Positions 27,105-39,858 of a DNA stretch of 64,000 bases are shown one piece after another. The first letter of the stretch is position 1; the number at the start of each line of letters is the position of its first letter. This stretch comes from Sulfuricurvum sp. (GTDB taxonomy: Bacteria > Campylobacterota > Campylobacteria > Campylobacterales > Sulfurimonadaceae): the NCBI RefSeq assembly GCF_028688295.1, contig NZ_JAQTYM010000002.1, forward strand, positions 1 through 64,000, written 5' to 3'. The notes beneath the pieces are model-generated. The model had not been told where the DNA came from and made no database searches. It saw only the letters and a list, made by a program, of their open reading frames with translations. Both the position numbers and the translations under genes were made by a program.

Positions 27105-28352
27105 TTACCAATCGATTGATTGAATTCTCCCTATTTTGAGAGGAAAAGCAAAGCTTTTATTGATACTAAAACGGATCAAACCGATAGAACTGCGTGAGCC
27201 TTCTTGCTTAATGTACAAAATTGCTTCTCCATCTGGTGAAAATCGTGGATAATCATTCTCACCACTTGCCGTTAATCTCTTGACATTTCCTGAGTTTAAA
27301 GAGAGTAAATGTAAATTAAAAGCATTTCCACCATATCCCGCAGTGCTTTCACGTGCTTTGTACACCAAAAAATTCTTATACGAACTGAGTGTAGAATTAT
27401 TTTTACCTTGATACACAAGTTGTGAAACGGCATTACTCCCTATTCTAGTCGAAAAAACATTGGGGTAGCCGAATCGATTTGAAACAAACGCAATTGATCC
27501 ATCACCCATAAACTGACCATTAACATCAATCCCTGAATAATCTGTGACACGTGTTTTTGTCTTAGAACTCAAGTCGTATTGATAGATATCAGGCTGTCCA
27601 TTTGGAGCTAACGTTAACAAAAGACGTTTAGTGTCTTCACTGACATCAGAACACACAGCCATCCCGTCTGAACTGATGACTTTCTCTTTTGCTCCAGTAG
27701 CTAAACTCATTTTATAAATCGTTGGTTTAAAATCAGTGAGAGAGGTATAATACAGATCACTCTGCTCACGGTTAGCCCATTTTGCAAATCCATACATTCC
27801 CCCTTTTAAAATGACGCGTTGATACGAAAGAGTATAGTCAGAGGCGACAATTTCAGAGTGTCTTGGACTTGTTAAACGGACAAATAAAACTTTTCGCTTA
27901 ATCCAATCTATCGGAGAGCCTCCAAGTTTTGCATTAATATCGTACGCAATAGAGTGAGATAGAAAAACTAACATTTCCTTTTGCTTTAATACATAGCTTT
28001 TCAAAAAAAGTGAATTACCGTCTTGGAGAAGTTTGACATCAGCTTTTACGCCACCCATGCCATCGTCAATCAAACGATAACGTAAAAGATAACGTGCATC
28101 TTTGTGTATGTGTACCGGAGATGGTGCATCGAATCCAGATACAGCATAGCTATCATCAACATTAAAAAGAGAAACGACATTCATATCTGCCGCTAACATT
28201 TGTGAGAATTTTTGAGACATATCTGTACTTTGCGGCGATGAATCTTCAATAGCTAAAGGTGATAATCCAGCGACCCCTTTAACCACCTCTATGGTTGCAT
28301 CTGCACCCCACAAAATATGAATCAAACTCAACCAAAAAACAAAGATTTTCAA
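27105..28352 (-). CDS. tolB: Tol-Pal translocation protein TolB
   Basis: 415 aa periplasmic protein. Signal peptide KIFVFWLSLIHILWGADA, an N-terminal alpha/beta domain to ~150, then a six-blade beta-propeller with TolB repeats such as GQPDIYQYDL, IAFVSNRFGYPNVF and YPRFSPDGEAILYI. TolB shuttles between Pal and TolA. Lies between pal and the TonB-box protein as expected. Confidence 0.93.
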   Translation of the reverse strand: MKIFVFWLSLIHILWGADATIEVVKGVAGLSPLAIEDSSPQSTDMSQKFSQMLAADMNVVSLFNVDDSYAVSGFDAPSPVHIHKDARYLLRYRLIDDGMGGVKADVKLLQDGNSLFLKSYVLKQKEMLVFLSHSIAYDINAKLGGSPIDWIKRKVLFVRLTSPRHSEIVASDYTLSYQRVILKGGMYGFAKWANREQSDLYYTSLTDFKPTIYKMSLATGAKEKVISSDGMAVCSDVSEDTKRLLLTLAPNGQPDIYQYDLSSKTKTRVTDYSGIDVNGQFMGDGSIAFVSNRFGYPNVFSTRIGSNAVSQLVYQGKNNSTLSSYKNFLVYKARESTAGYGGNAFNLHLLSLNSGNVKRLTASGENDYPRFSPDGEAILYIKQEGSRSSIGLIRFSINKSFAFPLKIGRIQSIDW

Positions 28353-28356
28353 ATGA

Positions 28357-29103
28357 CTACTCCTTAGCCGTTAAAATAAATTCTAATAACGCATCTTTTC
28401 CATCAGGATGTTCTGGAAAACGGATTGAACTAAGTCTATCTTTTAACCAATCCACTTCATTATTAAAAGAACCGTTTCCTGAATAACTGATTACCCGATA
28501 AGCAATAAGTTTACCAGAAGCACTAATACTCATTCGAACACGAGCAATTTCACCTGCGCTTCCTGATGGAGGGCGAAAATAGGTGTGAACAAGAGCTTGA
28601 ATCTTAGCATGATATTCGTTAACGAGCGGGCCCGTTGATCCCCCTTGCGAAACCATTTTAACAGCGGGTTTTACTAGGGCGAGTTTATTCACTTTATCTG
28701 AAAAGCGAGGAGTATCACGACGTTCTAATACCTCTTTTTCCAAGGCATTCAGCTCATCACGTTGCGCTGTATCTTCTATCTTTTTTTTTGGGATTTTATC
28801 CTGTTTTACTTGTGCAAAAAGATCCGATATTTCAGTGAGAGGCTCAGGTTTTTCAACCTCCTTTGGTTTTTCTTCCACTACCGGCTCAGCAGGTGAAGTT
28901 AGCGATTCTGGTTCATTTTGTTCGGTTGATTTTGCATCCGTGAGTGCTATAGAGACATTTATGACATCACTTTGGATCATAGAAAATTGTTCAATCTTTG
29001 GGGTAAGAACAATAGAATATCCCACTAAAACTACTAAAGTGATAAAAAGGGTAAAAGAGATTAACCCGCTTAAAAAAAAGTAGCGTTCTTGATTCGAACC
29101 CAT
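28357..29103 (-). CDS. tolA: TolA-like energy transducer (TonB C-terminal type)
   Basis: 248 aa. One N-terminal membrane helix (ISFTLFITLVVLVGYSIVL), a Pro/Glu/Lys-rich periplasmic stretch (~75-130) and a C-terminal TonB/TolA fold (ARVRMSISASGKLIAYRVISYSGNGSFN). Much shorter than E. coli TolA, with no long Ala-rich helix. Context between tolR and tolB assigns it to the Tol rather than the Ton system. Confidence 0.85.
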   Translation of the reverse strand: MGSNQERYFFLSGLISFTLFITLVVLVGYSIVLTPKIEQFSMIQSDVINVSIALTDAKSTEQNEPESLTSPAEPVVEEKPKEVEKPEPLTEISDLFAQVKQDKIPKKKIEDTAQRDELNALEKEVLERRDTPRFSDKVNKLALVKPAVKMVSQGGSTGPLVNEYHAKIQALVHTYFRPPSGSAGEIARVRMSISASGKLIAYRVISYSGNGSFNNEVDWLKDRLSSIRFPEHPDGKDALLEFILTAKE

Positions 29104-29143
29104 TTACAAAGTCCTCATACTAAAAACTTTGAAAATAGCTTGT

Positions 29144-29542
29144 TTATTGTGCAGTGACAAGAGAAACATTTTGAAAGCCGGATTTTTTAACGACGGCTAA
29201 AACATTCATAACTTCACTGTAATTCAAACGTCCATCAGCACTAATGCGTACCGTAGAATCAGCTGGATAAGAAGGAGCCAAACGGATAAAGTTATCGGCA
29301 AAAGCTTCAAGTTGAAATTGATCTTGACCAACTTTGATTTTTCGCTCTTCTGAAATAGAAATTTCTATCTCTTTTTTTTCTGTAATCTCTTTTTGAGCTG
29401 AACCTTTGGGGAGACGAATGAGTTCTTCGTAAACAATATTGGGAGAAATAACCATTAAAATGGCCAGTAAAACTAACATAACATCCACGAGGGGTGTAAT
29501 ATTAAGCTCCGGTTTTTCATCCCAATCAAACATCTTAGACAT
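29144..29542 (-). CDS. tolR: TolR/ExbD family protein
   Basis: 132 aa if started at the ATG at 29542 (SKMFDWDEKPELNI); a start at 29563 is also possible. One membrane helix with the force-coupling Asp in NITPLVDVMLVLLAILMVI, then a periplasmic domain with RISADGRLNYSEVMNVLAVVK. It works with TolQ to harvest proton-motive force. Overlaps the tolQ stop. Confidence 0.92.
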   Translation of the reverse strand: MSKMFDWDEKPELNITPLVDVMLVLLAILMVISPNIVYEELIRLPKGSAQKEITEKKEIEISISEERKIKVGQDQFQLEAFADNFIRLAPSYPADSTVRISADGRLNYSEVMNVLAVVKKSGFQNVSLVTAQ

Positions 29543-30101
29543 CTTTAGAGAGGAGAGCATCACCTTGCATACGGATCAAACCAGATAATTCAAAGGCTTT
29601 ACGCTTAAGAATTTGATGGTACGTATAGGCAAAAATAGCAACAAAAATACCCGAAGCTGTTGCTACCAACGCATCTGATACACCTGCCGCAATCACGTTC
29701 ATTGTTCCGCTAGATTGCCCAATATGCTCAAAAGTGTCTAATATTGATACAACAGTACCGAACAAACCAATAAAAGGGGTAGTTGAAGCAACCACTGAAA
29801 GAAACATTAGCCCCTTAGTAGCCTCTTTTGTCGCAGCATACGATGCCATATCAAACAGTGCGGTCGAAAGACGAGATGAAGATTTTGTGAAATGGCTTAA
29901 ATAAGCATACTCAGGAATTTTTTGTGAGCCCAAGAGTAATGATTCAAGAGATCCATTTTCGGTAGAAATCCATTGATTAAGAGAAAATAAGCGGTAAAAA
30001 AAAATCCAGTTAATGGCTATAAAATAAAGAGAAAGAACCAATAACACAATAAGTGTTACTGGATGGCTTTTATCGTAAAAATCAGCAAATGTTTGGAACA
30101 T
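29535..30101 (-). CDS. tolQ: TolQ/ExbB family proton channel
   Basis: 188 aa with three membrane helices (~15-37, ~105-128, ~140-165). GLFGTVVSILDTFEHIG and VSDALVATASGIFVAI are family signatures. It forms the inner-membrane motor with TolR and drives TolA. Begins only 4 bases after atpC, so the Tol operon is physically continuous with the ATP synthase operon. Confidence 0.93.
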   Translation of the reverse strand: MFQTFADFYDKSHPVTLIVLLVLSLYFIAINWIFFYRLFSLNQWISTENGSLESLLLGSQKIPEYAYLSHFTKSSSRLSTALFDMASYAATKEATKGLMFLSVVASTTPFIGLFGTVVSILDTFEHIGQSSGTMNVIAAGVSDALVATASGIFVAIFAYTYHQILKRKAFELSGLIRMQGDALLSKDV

Positions 30102-30105
30102 TGAC

Positions 30106-30498
30106 TTAAACTAAACCGTGCGCTGCAGACTCGATACGTGCCGATACAGAGGCGATCATTGTATTAGAATCGGCAATACTACTGATCAAAGATTTCGCTT
30201 CATCTAGTGCTTTAGCGATATCTCCTTCGTTCTCTCCACGGATAGCAACTGCCCCATCAACCAAAACAACAACTTTGTTTTGAGTAATTTGGACAACGCC
30301 CCAATTTACAACGATTGATTCTGTTTTTCCGTTCTCTAGTTGAATATCCACTACTCCTGCTTGAAGCAAAGTAGTCAAAGAGACGTGTTCTGGGAGAACA
30401 CCAAATTCTCCCTCTTCACCTGGAAGGGTGACGCTTTTAGCTAGTCCATTATATATCAGACCGCTTGGGGTGAGCACTTCTAATTGGAGTGTTTCCAT
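30106..30498 (-). CDS. atpC: ATP synthase epsilon subunit
   Basis: 130 aa. N-terminal beta-sandwich with LPGEEGEFGVLPEHVSL and a C-terminal helical hairpin. It is part of the rotating stalk and restrains ATP hydrolysis. Last gene of the F1 group. Confidence 0.95.
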   Translation of the reverse strand: METLQLEVLTPSGLIYNGLAKSVTLPGEEGEFGVLPEHVSLTTLLQAGVVDIQLENGKTESIVVNWGVVQITQNKVVVLVDGAVAIRGENEGDIAKALDEAKSLISSIADSNTMIASVSARIESAAHGLV

Positions 30499-30525
30499 CG
30501 TGTTTCCTTATAAGGCGAGAAGCAA

Positions 30526-32828
<2,303 letters not shown>

Positions 32829-32836
32829 AAAGATCC

Positions 32837-34354
32837 TTATTCAGCAACGAAAGTAGATTTAAACTCTTCGAGTGCTTTTTTCATCATTCCCATCGTTTCA
32901 TCATCAATTTTAGATGAGCTACGGATGTTTTCAAGAATTTGAGGATACGATGCTTCTACGAACGGATATAAATCTGATTCGAATTTCACAACAGAATCTG
33001 CAGAAATATCATCAAGATACCCTTCGTTACCCGCGAAAATAATCAATGCTTGTTTTTCAGCACCAAGTGGAGAATATGGAGGTTGCTTTAACACTTCAAC
33101 CATACGTTGTCCACGCTCAAGTTGATTACGGCTTACTTCGTCCAAATCAGAAGCAAACTGTGCAAACGCTTGAAGCTCACGGTATTGTGCCAAATCAAGA
33201 CGCAATGTTCCCGCAACTTGTTTCGTAGCTTTGATTTGTGCCGCACCACCGACACGTGATACAGAAAGACCGACATTGATCGCAGGACGAATACCTGAGT
33301 TGAACAAATCAGTTTCCAAGAAAATTTGACCGTCAGTAATCGAAATAACGTTGGTAGGAATATACGCCGCAACGTCACCCGCTTGAGTTTCGATAATTGG
33401 AAGTGCCGTCAATGAACCTGCACCCAATTCATCATTCAATTTCGCTGCACGCTCCAAAAGACGTGAGTGTAGATAGAAAACGTCACCCGGATATGCTTCA
33501 CGACCCGGAGGACGGCGAAGAATCAATGACATTTCACGGTATGCTACCGCATGTTTAGAGAGATCATCATAAACGATCAAACCATGACGTGCATTATCAC
33601 GGAAATATTCACCCATCGTTACACCGGTATAGGGAGCAAGGAATTGGAGAGCTGCCGCTTCAGAAGCAGGAGCAGAAACGATAATAGTGTATTCTAAGGC
33701 ACCGTGTTCTTCAAGACGACGGATAACTTGTGCTACAGTTGATTCTTTTTGACCAATCGCAACGTAAACACAAACAACACCGTTACCTTTTTGGTTGATG
33801 ATCGTATCTAAAGCAACGGTAGTTTTACCGGTTTGGCGGTCACCGATGATAAGTTCACGTTGTCCGCGCCCGATTGGAACAAGGGCATCTATCGCTTTAA
33901 TACCGGTTGCCATAGGTTCATGAACCGATTTACGTGCCATAATTCCAGGAGCTTTTTCTTCTACGAAACGAATTTCTGTAGTTTCGATAGGACCTTTTCC
34001 GTCGATCGGCTCTCCAAGAGCATTCACAACACGTCCAAGAAGTGCATCACCTACAGGAACACGTAAAAGACGTCCAAGACGCTTTACTGACATTCCTTCA
34101 CGAAGCTCTTTACCTTTGCCAAGAATAACAACACCGACGCTGCTCTCCTCAAGGTTCATAACCAGACCGCGTGAGCCGTCTTCAAATTCTACCATCTCTC
34201 CGGCCATAACGTTGTTCAAGCCATAAACTTGAGCGATTCCATCTCCGTATGAGACGATTTTTCCGGTTTCATTAATATCTACATTAAGTTCGAAATTCTC
34301 AATTCGCTCTTTAATGATTGAACTGATTTCGTCTGCTTGTACTTTTGCTACCAC
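32837..34354 (-). CDS. atpA: ATP synthase alpha subunit
   Basis: 505 aa. P-loop [12 protein letters not shown] (~170), [24 protein letters not shown], and the conserved [17 protein letters not shown]. It is the non-catalytic nucleotide-binding subunit of the F1 head. Full length. Confidence 0.97.
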   Translation of the reverse strand: MVAKVQADEISSIIKERIENFELNVDINETGKIVSYGDGIAQVYGLNNVMAGEMVEFEDGSRGLVMNLEESSVGVVILGKGKELREGMSVKRLGRLLRVPVGDALLGRVVNALGEPIDGKGPIETTEIRFVEEKAPGIMARKSVHEPMATGIKAIDALVPIGRGQRELIIGDRQTGKTTVALDTIINQKGNGVVCVYVAIGQKESTVAQVIRRLEEHGALEYTIIVSAPASEAAALQFLAPYTGVTMGEYFRDNARHGLIVYDDLSKHAVAYREMSLILRRPPGREAYPGDVFYLHSRLLERAAKLNDELGAGSLTALPIIETQAGDVAAYIPTNVISITDGQIFLETDLFNSGIRPAINVGLSVSRVGGAAQIKATKQVAGTLRLDLAQYRELQAFAQFASDLDEVSRNQLERGQRMVEVLKQPPYSPLGAEKQALIIFAGNEGYLDDISADSVVKFESDLYPFVEASYPQILENIRSSSKIDDETMGMMKKALEEFKSTFVAE

Positions 34355-34374
34355 TATTTCTCCTTTCCCGAGGG

Positions 34375-34911
34375 TTAAATTGCTTTTAAAATGTGCTCAA
34401 CCATTTGAGCATTGAGGCGGTTTTTTGAAAAATTGATTTCAACATTTAGATCATCAACTTCAACACGGACTCCATCAAAATCAGAAGCAACGTAACTTAA
34501 TGCTATTGTTGCTCCCATTTTTGTACCCAAATCACGTGCAATCGTCTCAACCGAAGCTTGGTCGACAACACTGTTGCTGTAGATACGTCCGCTAAAGGTC
34601 CGTTTTGAACGGCCAATTTCACGTGTTAGTTGATCAGCAATTGCAGGTATCAATGAAAGACGTCCATTTTCTGCTAACAGCTTAATAAGATTGTTAACTA
34701 TTGTACTTCCCACAGAGGAAACTATATCAAGTACCAATTGACATTTTTCAGCACTGCTGACTTCATTAGAATGCATTATAAGATTAAACTTTTCACTCTC
34801 GTAAGCTTTAGCTAAACTTGTAAGAAGTACCGCTAAATTATCAAGTGATGTTTGATCACAGCTTTGCATCAAAGGTTTAATGTAGCGTTTTGCTATGAGT
34901 TCATATTGCAT
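34375..34911 (-). CDS. atpH: ATP synthase delta subunit
   Basis: 178 aa, helical N-terminal domain with [11 protein letters not shown] and a C-terminal end with [32 protein letters not shown]. It joins the peripheral stalk to the F1 head. It abuts atpF with no gap. Confidence 0.92.
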   Translation of the reverse strand: MQYELIAKRYIKPLMQSCDQTSLDNLAVLLTSLAKAYESEKFNLIMHSNEVSSAEKCQLVLDIVSSVGSTIVNNLIKLLAENGRLSLIPAIADQLTREIGRSKRTFSGRIYSNSVVDQASVETIARDLGTKMGATIALSYVASDFDGVRVEVDDLNVEINFSKNRLNAQMVEHILKAI

Positions 34912-35427
34912 TTATGCTACCTTCTTTTTCAAGATATCGGTCATTGCTTCTTTACCCAATGCATCGTTACTTTTATCCATAACGTCATTCATCACCTTAG
35001 AAACCACATCACGAACCATTTTTCGCTTATCAAGTTCCATTAATGCACTATTTTGCTTTGAAATAATCTCTAAGTCTTGTTCACATTGAAGTAAAATTTT
35101 GTCAGACAAAATTTTATTCTCCTTCTTACTCGACTCTGCTAATTCACTTGCAAAACGGAGCGCTTCATCAATTTTTTGCTCAGCCAACTCTTTTAAACGT
35201 TTTGATTCACTAAGACGCTCTTGAACTTTTTCAAGTTCTTCTGCAATCCCGGCGCTTCTTCCGCTAAAATAGTTTTTAACCGGTTCTGCCAAAATGTAGA
35301 ACAAAATTCCGGCAAAAATCAGGAAGTTAATCGTTCTTTGAACGATATCTGTAGAGCCTTCTGCATTAGCATCTGATCCAAAGAGATAAGCACTGAGCAG
35401 TAATACTGTAACGATTATTTTACCCAT
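34912..35427 (-). CDS. atpF: ATP synthase b subunit
   Basis: 171 aa from the ATG at 35427, which has GAGG ahead of it; an ATG at 35439 overlapping the previous stop is the alternative. Signal-like hydrophobic N-terminus, a membrane helix (NFLIFAGILFYILA) and a long charged helix for the peripheral stalk. Together with the b' gene it makes a heterodimeric stalk. Confidence 0.92.
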   Translation of the reverse strand: MGKIIVTVLLLSAYLFGSDANAEGSTDIVQRTINFLIFAGILFYILAEPVKNYFSGRSAGIAEELEKVQERLSESKRLKELAEQKIDEALRFASELAESSKKENKILSDKILLQCEQDLEIISKQNSALMELDKRKMVRDVVSKVMNDVMDKSNDALGKEAMTDILKKKVA

Positions 35428-35435
35428 TGCGTACC

Positions 35436-35858
35436 TCATATTTGACTTAATTTTGCTGATACAGCCGTTTGGAATGCAGGCACTTCATTTTGAAGTGCAG
35501 CAATCAACCGTGTTTGTTCTGCAGACAGTTCGCCTTCGAACGTTGCGTACTCAAGTGCTAATTCAGCACGTTTTGTCTCTATTTTGCTATTTGCCAGCGC
35601 TTTGGCCTCAGCAATAACTTTTTCTCTTAATGCCGCTGCTTCCAGTTTAGCATCACTCATAATCTTCTCAGCTTTGGCGTGAAATGCAGCGATTTCGGAA
35701 TCGTTGTTACCAACTTGTTCCAAATCTTTTTTAATATCTGCATCCCGTTTTTCCATATAACTGAAAAGAGGTTTGTAAAGCAAACTGTTTAGTAGGGCAA
35801 TAAGGACAAGGAAGACAATCAGTGTGCTGCCAAGCAGCATCGGACTTATATCTAACAT
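35436..35858 (-). CDS. atpF': ATP synthase b' subunit
   Basis: 140 aa: an N-terminal membrane helix (STLIVFLVLIALLNSLLYKPLF) and a long Ala/Glu/Lys helix typical of b'. Two stalk genes occur in cyanobacteria, some alphaproteobacteria and Campylobacterota. atpB and atpE (a and c rings) are not in the window, consistent with the split arrangement in this phylum. Confidence 0.9.
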   Translation of the reverse strand: MLDISPMLLGSTLIVFLVLIALLNSLLYKPLFSYMEKRDADIKKDLEQVGNNDSEIAAFHAKAEKIMSDAKLEAAALREKVIAEAKALANSKIETKRAELALEYATFEGELSAEQTRLIAALQNEVPAFQTAVSAKLSQI

Positions 35859-35926
35859 ACCACCTCCTAAAAGTTGCGTGATTATACAACTTATAAATTG
35901 AAGGGACAGTTAAACGTGGTGAGATA

Positions 35927-36769
35927 TTAAGAAAGTAGGCCTAAAAATGATTCAATTTGATCATTGTCTTCAAATTCTATCGTTAGCTTGTCACCTTTTG
36001 TGCCACATTTATAACCATTCATGCTCAAATATTTTTTCAATGCAGAAAAATCTAATGTTTCAATTTCTGAAGACACCGTTGCAGATGTAGCAGGTACTTT
36101 AATTTTTTTAATCATCGTTTCTAGATCACGAACACTGAGTTTTTGGCCAATAATTGAGTCGATCATCATAGTTTGTTCTCGTGGATCAAGTCCTAAAATA
36201 ACTTTAGCATGCCCTGCACTAATTTTCCCATCAACAAGTGCTTTACGTCCTTTATCGCTCAATTGTAATAATCGTAATGTATTGGTGATCTGTGTACGGC
36301 TTTTGTGAACGGTTTGAGAAAGTTGTTCGTGTGTTAGTTCATGAATATCAATCAACTCTTGATACGCTTGTGCTAGATCGATGACATTAAGCTCATCCCG
36401 CTGAATGTTTTCAATCAATGCTTGTTCCCTCATCTGCTCATCACTGACAGAAACAACAATAGCTTTGATTGTTTTATTTTTAGCTAATTTACTTGCACGG
36501 AGTCGACGCTCGCCAGCAATAAGGATATAACCATCAAGATCTTCTTTGACAACTATAGGCTGGAGCAATCCGTGTGCTTTAATCGACTCAGAAAGTTCTA
36601 GCAAACTTTCCTGATCAAAATGTTTACGGGGTTGATAGGGGTTTGGTCGAATTTTAGAGACCGCTACTTCCTCAACACCACCTTTTTTTGGCAGTTCATT
36701 ATCGTACGCCTCTTCTATTTCGCTTAACAGTGCGCCAAGTCCTCTGCCCAATGCGGATGCTTTCGCCAT
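35927..36769 (-). CDS. parB: Chromosome partitioning protein ParB
   Basis: 280 aa. VSKIRPNPYQPRKHF, the CTP-binding GERRLRASKLAKN (~85), ENIQRDELNVIDLAQAY, a helix-turn-helix with HEQLSQTVHKSRTQITNTLRLL (~145-170), and a short C-terminal dimer domain. It loads at parS and spreads as a CTP-dependent clamp for chromosome segregation. I found no canonical parS in the window. Confidence 0.95.
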   Translation of the reverse strand: MAKASALGRGLGALLSEIEEAYDNELPKKGGVEEVAVSKIRPNPYQPRKHFDQESLLELSESIKAHGLLQPIVVKEDLDGYILIAGERRLRASKLAKNKTIKAIVVSVSDEQMREQALIENIQRDELNVIDLAQAYQELIDIHELTHEQLSQTVHKSRTQITNTLRLLQLSDKGRKALVDGKISAGHAKVILGLDPREQTMMIDSIIGQKLSVRDLETMIKKIKVPATSATVSSEIETLDFSALKKYLSMNGYKCGTKGDKLTIEFEDNDQIESFLGLLS

Positions 36770-36778
36770 TTTTTTCCT

Positions 36779-37564
36779 TTAGGCGATAATAGCGTGTGCC
36801 AAATCTTGGTACGCCATAGAGCCGCTTGATTTTACATCATACAAAATAGCAGGTTTTCCGAAACTCGGAGATTCTGCTAATTTTACATTACGTGGAATAA
36901 CGATATAATCATCACTTCCACCGGATTTAAAAAGTTTCGCCTGAAAATGTTGACGTAAATCGGCAAATACTTGACGTGAAAGATTATTTTGTGCACTGTA
37001 CATCGTTGGTAAAAACCCTTTTATAGTTAACTTTGGATTAATTGTTTTTCGTACCAACTTTACTGTATTTAGAAGTTGCGCCAAGCCCTCAAGCGCAAAA
37101 AACTCACATTGGATTGGGATAATAACCGAATTTGAGGCTGAAAGGGCATTGATCGTCATTGGCCCAAGTGCCGGAGGTGAATCAATAATCACATAATCAT
37201 ATTCGTCTTTTACTTGTGCAATAGCACGCTTTAAAATAAGCTCACGCCCTTTAGCATTATCTGCATCGTAGTACTCTTTTTCAACTCCGACAAGACCAAT
37301 ATTCGATGGTGCCAAAAAAAGTTTTGGTAATGATGTTTTTAAAATAATTTCACGGAGTTTTTTTGCACCAATTAATACATGATAAATATTAAACTCATAG
37401 TTGTTGCGATGGTACCCTAAAGAGGTCGTTGCGTTTGCCTGCGGATCAGCATCGATCAGCAATACTTTTTTTTCTGCAACGGCTAGGGATGCGGCTAAGT
37501 TGACGGCGGTTGTGGTTTTACCCACTCCCCCTTTTTGATTGGCGATAACAATAACTTCACTCAT
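36779..37564 (-). CDS. parA: Chromosome partitioning ATPase ParA/Soj
   Basis: 261 aa. Deviant Walker [15 protein letters not shown] near the start, [13 protein letters not shown], and [18 protein letters not shown]. It binds DNA non-specifically with ATP and moves ParB complexes. It starts in overlap with the birA stop (ATGA). Confidence 0.96.
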   Translation of the reverse strand: MSEVIVIANQKGGVGKTTTAVNLAASLAVAEKKVLLIDADPQANATTSLGYHRNNYEFNIYHVLIGAKKLREIILKTSLPKLFLAPSNIGLVGVEKEYYDADNAKGRELILKRAIAQVKDEYDYVIIDSPPALGPMTINALSASNSVIIPIQCEFFALEGLAQLLNTVKLVRKTINPKLTIKGFLPTMYSAQNNLSRQVFADLRQHFQAKLFKSGGSDDYIVIPRNVKLAESPSFGKPAILYDVKSSGSMAYQDLAHAIIA

Positions 37565-38196
37565 CGTAAACTAAATATCCTTTGGCCGTCACACATTAGC
37601 GATCCGTCTTCAAGTAAAACGGCCTTCTGAAGTGCAACTTTTTCATTATTGTTGTGGGTAAAAAATTCTCTACTGTTTTCAAATTCTATCTGGTAGTTGC
37701 TAAAAATCTGCTTCCACGTTGGTAAATGTGCAAACAACTCTCCATAAGCTTTTGTTAAATCGTATGGATTAATTTTAATATCAAGTTTTTCGAAACCTAT
37801 CGGCGCATTCATCAAATTTATTCCGATTCCGCAAACAAGACTATTGCCAATTAAATTAGTGACAGCACCGCCAATTTTTTTATCGTAAAGATAAAAATCA
37901 TTCGGCCATTTAAGCCAAATTTTAGAATCCATTGAAGCTAATAATTCTTTCATTAAAAAAGCAAAATAGATCGATGAAGATTCAAGTTTTAAATCCTCAG
38001 GTAACATTGAACGCTCTATTGCAAGTGAAATAAAGAGATTACCCTCTTCTCCTATCCAACTATTGCCTCTCGAACCTTTACCATTCGTCTGAGACAGGGT
38101 TCCGATACATACAGGTGCGTTTAAGCGTGAGGTTTTAAGTTCTTCAATAATATAGCTTTGGGTTGACCCCAGCGACTCAAACCAATGAATGTCCAC
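37561..38196 (-). CDS. birA: Biotin--protein ligase, single-domain
   Basis: 211 aa. [11 protein letters not shown], the biotinyl-AMP loop [16 protein letters not shown], and [19 protein letters not shown]. It attaches biotin to acetyl-CoA carboxylase. There is no N-terminal helix-turn-helix, so unlike E. coli BirA it does not repress biotin genes. Overlaps fmt by 20 bp. Confidence 0.92.
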   Translation of the reverse strand: MDIHWFESLGSTQSYIIEELKTSRLNAPVCIGTLSQTNGKGSRGNSWIGEEGNLFISLAIERSMLPEDLKLESSSIYFAFLMKELLASMDSKIWLKWPNDFYLYDKKIGGAVTNLIGNSLVCGIGINLMNAPIGFEKLDIKINPYDLTKAYGELFAHLPTWKQIFSNYQIEFENSREFFTHNNNEKVALQKAVLLEDGSLMCDGQRIFSLR

Positions 38197-39088
38197 ACCC
38201 TATCCGTTTTCCGTTGAGATAATCAACGACTGAAGTCTCTTGTTTGGAGGGAGCTTGAACCCTTGTGATACGAAGGGAACCACGAGAGCATTGAACAACA
38301 ATACCCTCTTTATCCATATGAATAATTTTCCCTGCTTCACCGAGACTCGCCTCTTCTTCGAGGTTCAGCTCTTTGATCTTTAGTCCTGATTCGCTAAATA
38401 ATCCGGGCCATGGCGTATAAGCACGATAGCGGTTATAGATTTCTCGTGCATCAGTGAAATCAATCAAGCCGTCTGATTTAATGATTTTTTTACAGTTCGT
38501 GGCTTGCTCATCATTTTGACTCACCGCACTTTTGCGATCCCAGTTACGGATAACATCGAGGGTCAAATCTACCGCTGCATCAGTAAGACGCGAATACAAC
38601 GACTCCACCATCTCATCTTTACCGATAGTGAGCGTTTCAATTTTGATAATCGAGCCTGTATCAAGCCCCTCATCCATCCACATGGCCGTAACACCGCTTT
38701 GGGTATCATTATTCAACAAACTTTGCTGAATCGGACTCGCACCACGGTAGTGAGGGAGAATAGAGGCGTGAAGATTGATACACGGTGCATGATCTAAAAT
38801 CGCTTTTGGAAGTATCTGCCCGTATGCCGCGACAATGATCATATCGCACGATGTTGCCAAAAGTTCATTCACTACGGCTTCATCTCGAAGTCTGTTAGGC
38901 TGTATCACGGGGATATTTGCATTTTGAGCTACCGTTTTAACAATCGGAGCGCTCATAATAGCTTTTCGTCCTACCGGCTTATCGGGTTGAGTGTAAACAC
39001 TTACCACTTCAACATCATTCGCTTCGATCAGTGCTTCTAAAATCGATGCCGCATAATCGGGTGTCCCCATAAAAATAACACGGGTCAT
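38177..39088 (-). CDS. fmt: Methionyl-tRNA formyltransferase
   Basis: 303 aa. VIFMGTPDYAASILEAL at the N-terminus, the catalytic INLHASILPHYRGASPIQ, and GVTAMWMDEGLDTGSII with the active-site Asp. The C-terminal domain for tRNA binding starts with RAYTPWPGLFSE. It formylates initiator Met-tRNA. Last base overlaps proB start. Confidence 0.95.
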   Translation of the reverse strand: MTRVIFMGTPDYAASILEALIEANDVEVVSVYTQPDKPVGRKAIMSAPIVKTVAQNANIPVIQPNRLRDEAVVNELLATSCDMIIVAAYGQILPKAILDHAPCINLHASILPHYRGASPIQQSLLNNDTQSGVTAMWMDEGLDTGSIIKIETLTIGKDEMVESLYSRLTDAAVDLTLDVIRNWDRKSAVSQNDEQATNCKKIIKSDGLIDFTDAREIYNRYRAYTPWPGLFSESGLKIKELNLEEEASLGEAGKIIHMDKEGIVVQCSRGSLRITRVQAPSKQETSVVDYLNGKRIGCGHSLV

Positions 39089-39858
39089 TAAAGCTCCTCA
39101 GTGGCTTTAAACAGACTGCCTCCGCGATGTTGCCCCTCAATCAAAAAGCTTTTAGCATCGCTCAGATCAAATCCACTTGCCAAAAACATCGCTCCGCCAC
39201 GTTTAAGAAGAAAATCGGCCGCTTTGAGTTTCGTCACAATCCCACCCGTCGCAAAGTTATGATTCGGTGTTACTTCCAAAGAGAGTTCTTCTGGAGTAAT
39301 AGATTCAATACGTGAACGTACTTTTGCATCCTCATGACTTCGTGGATCTTTATCATAATACGCATCAATATCGGAGAGGATAACGAGTAACTCAGCACCG
39401 AAATGGTGAGCCGCATAAGCCGAGAGCTGGTCATTATCTCCCAAAATCAACTCTTCCGTCGCCGTCGCATCATTTTCGTTAATGATCGGAACAACATTAT
39501 GTTTAAGGAGAGTTTCAATCGTATCTTTCGCTTTTTGGGACTCTTCGGCGGTATTGAAGTTAGCCGCTGTTACCAATACTTGGGAGGATAGAATAGAATA
39601 GTGTTCGAACATCTTGCGGTATTTATTCATCAAAATCGGCTGACCGATGGATGCGAGGGCTTGTTTGTTCGCCAAAATCTTTTTATCGAGTTTAAGTTCG
39701 GTATACCCTGCCGCAACCGCCCCCGAAGAGACGAGGATCACTTCATAACTTTTTTTGAGCTCAGCGATAAAATCGACGAGGTTTTGCATACGGTCTTTTG
39801 CGATACGCTCATGGTCGCTTAAAACCGCACTTCCGACTTTGACAACGATCCGCTTCAT
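39088..39858 (-). CDS. proB: Glutamate 5-kinase, PUA-less
   Basis: 256 aa amino-acid-kinase fold: [42 protein letters not shown]-like [13 protein letters not shown], and [13 protein letters not shown]. It phosphorylates glutamate in the first proline step. E. coli ProB is over 100 residues longer because of a C-terminal PUA domain, absent here; feedback control by proline may differ. Confidence 0.94.
   Translation of the reverse strand: MKRIVVKVGSAVLSDHERIAKDRMQNLVDFIAELKKSYEVILVSSGAVAAGYTELKLDKKILANKQALASIGQPILMNKYRKMFEHYSILSSQVLVTAANFNTAEESQKAKDTIETLLKHNVVPIINENDATATEELILGDNDQLSAYAAHHFGAELLVILSDIDAYYDKDPRSHEDAKVRSRIESITPEELSLEVTPNHNFATGGIVTKLKAADFLLKRGGAMFLASGFDLSDAKSFLIEGQHRGGSLFKATEEL

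Noticed and set aside
34912-35858. Two b-type subunits as a gene duplication or frameshift
   Set aside because: The two proteins differ in sequence and match the normal b plus b' arrangement of this phylum.
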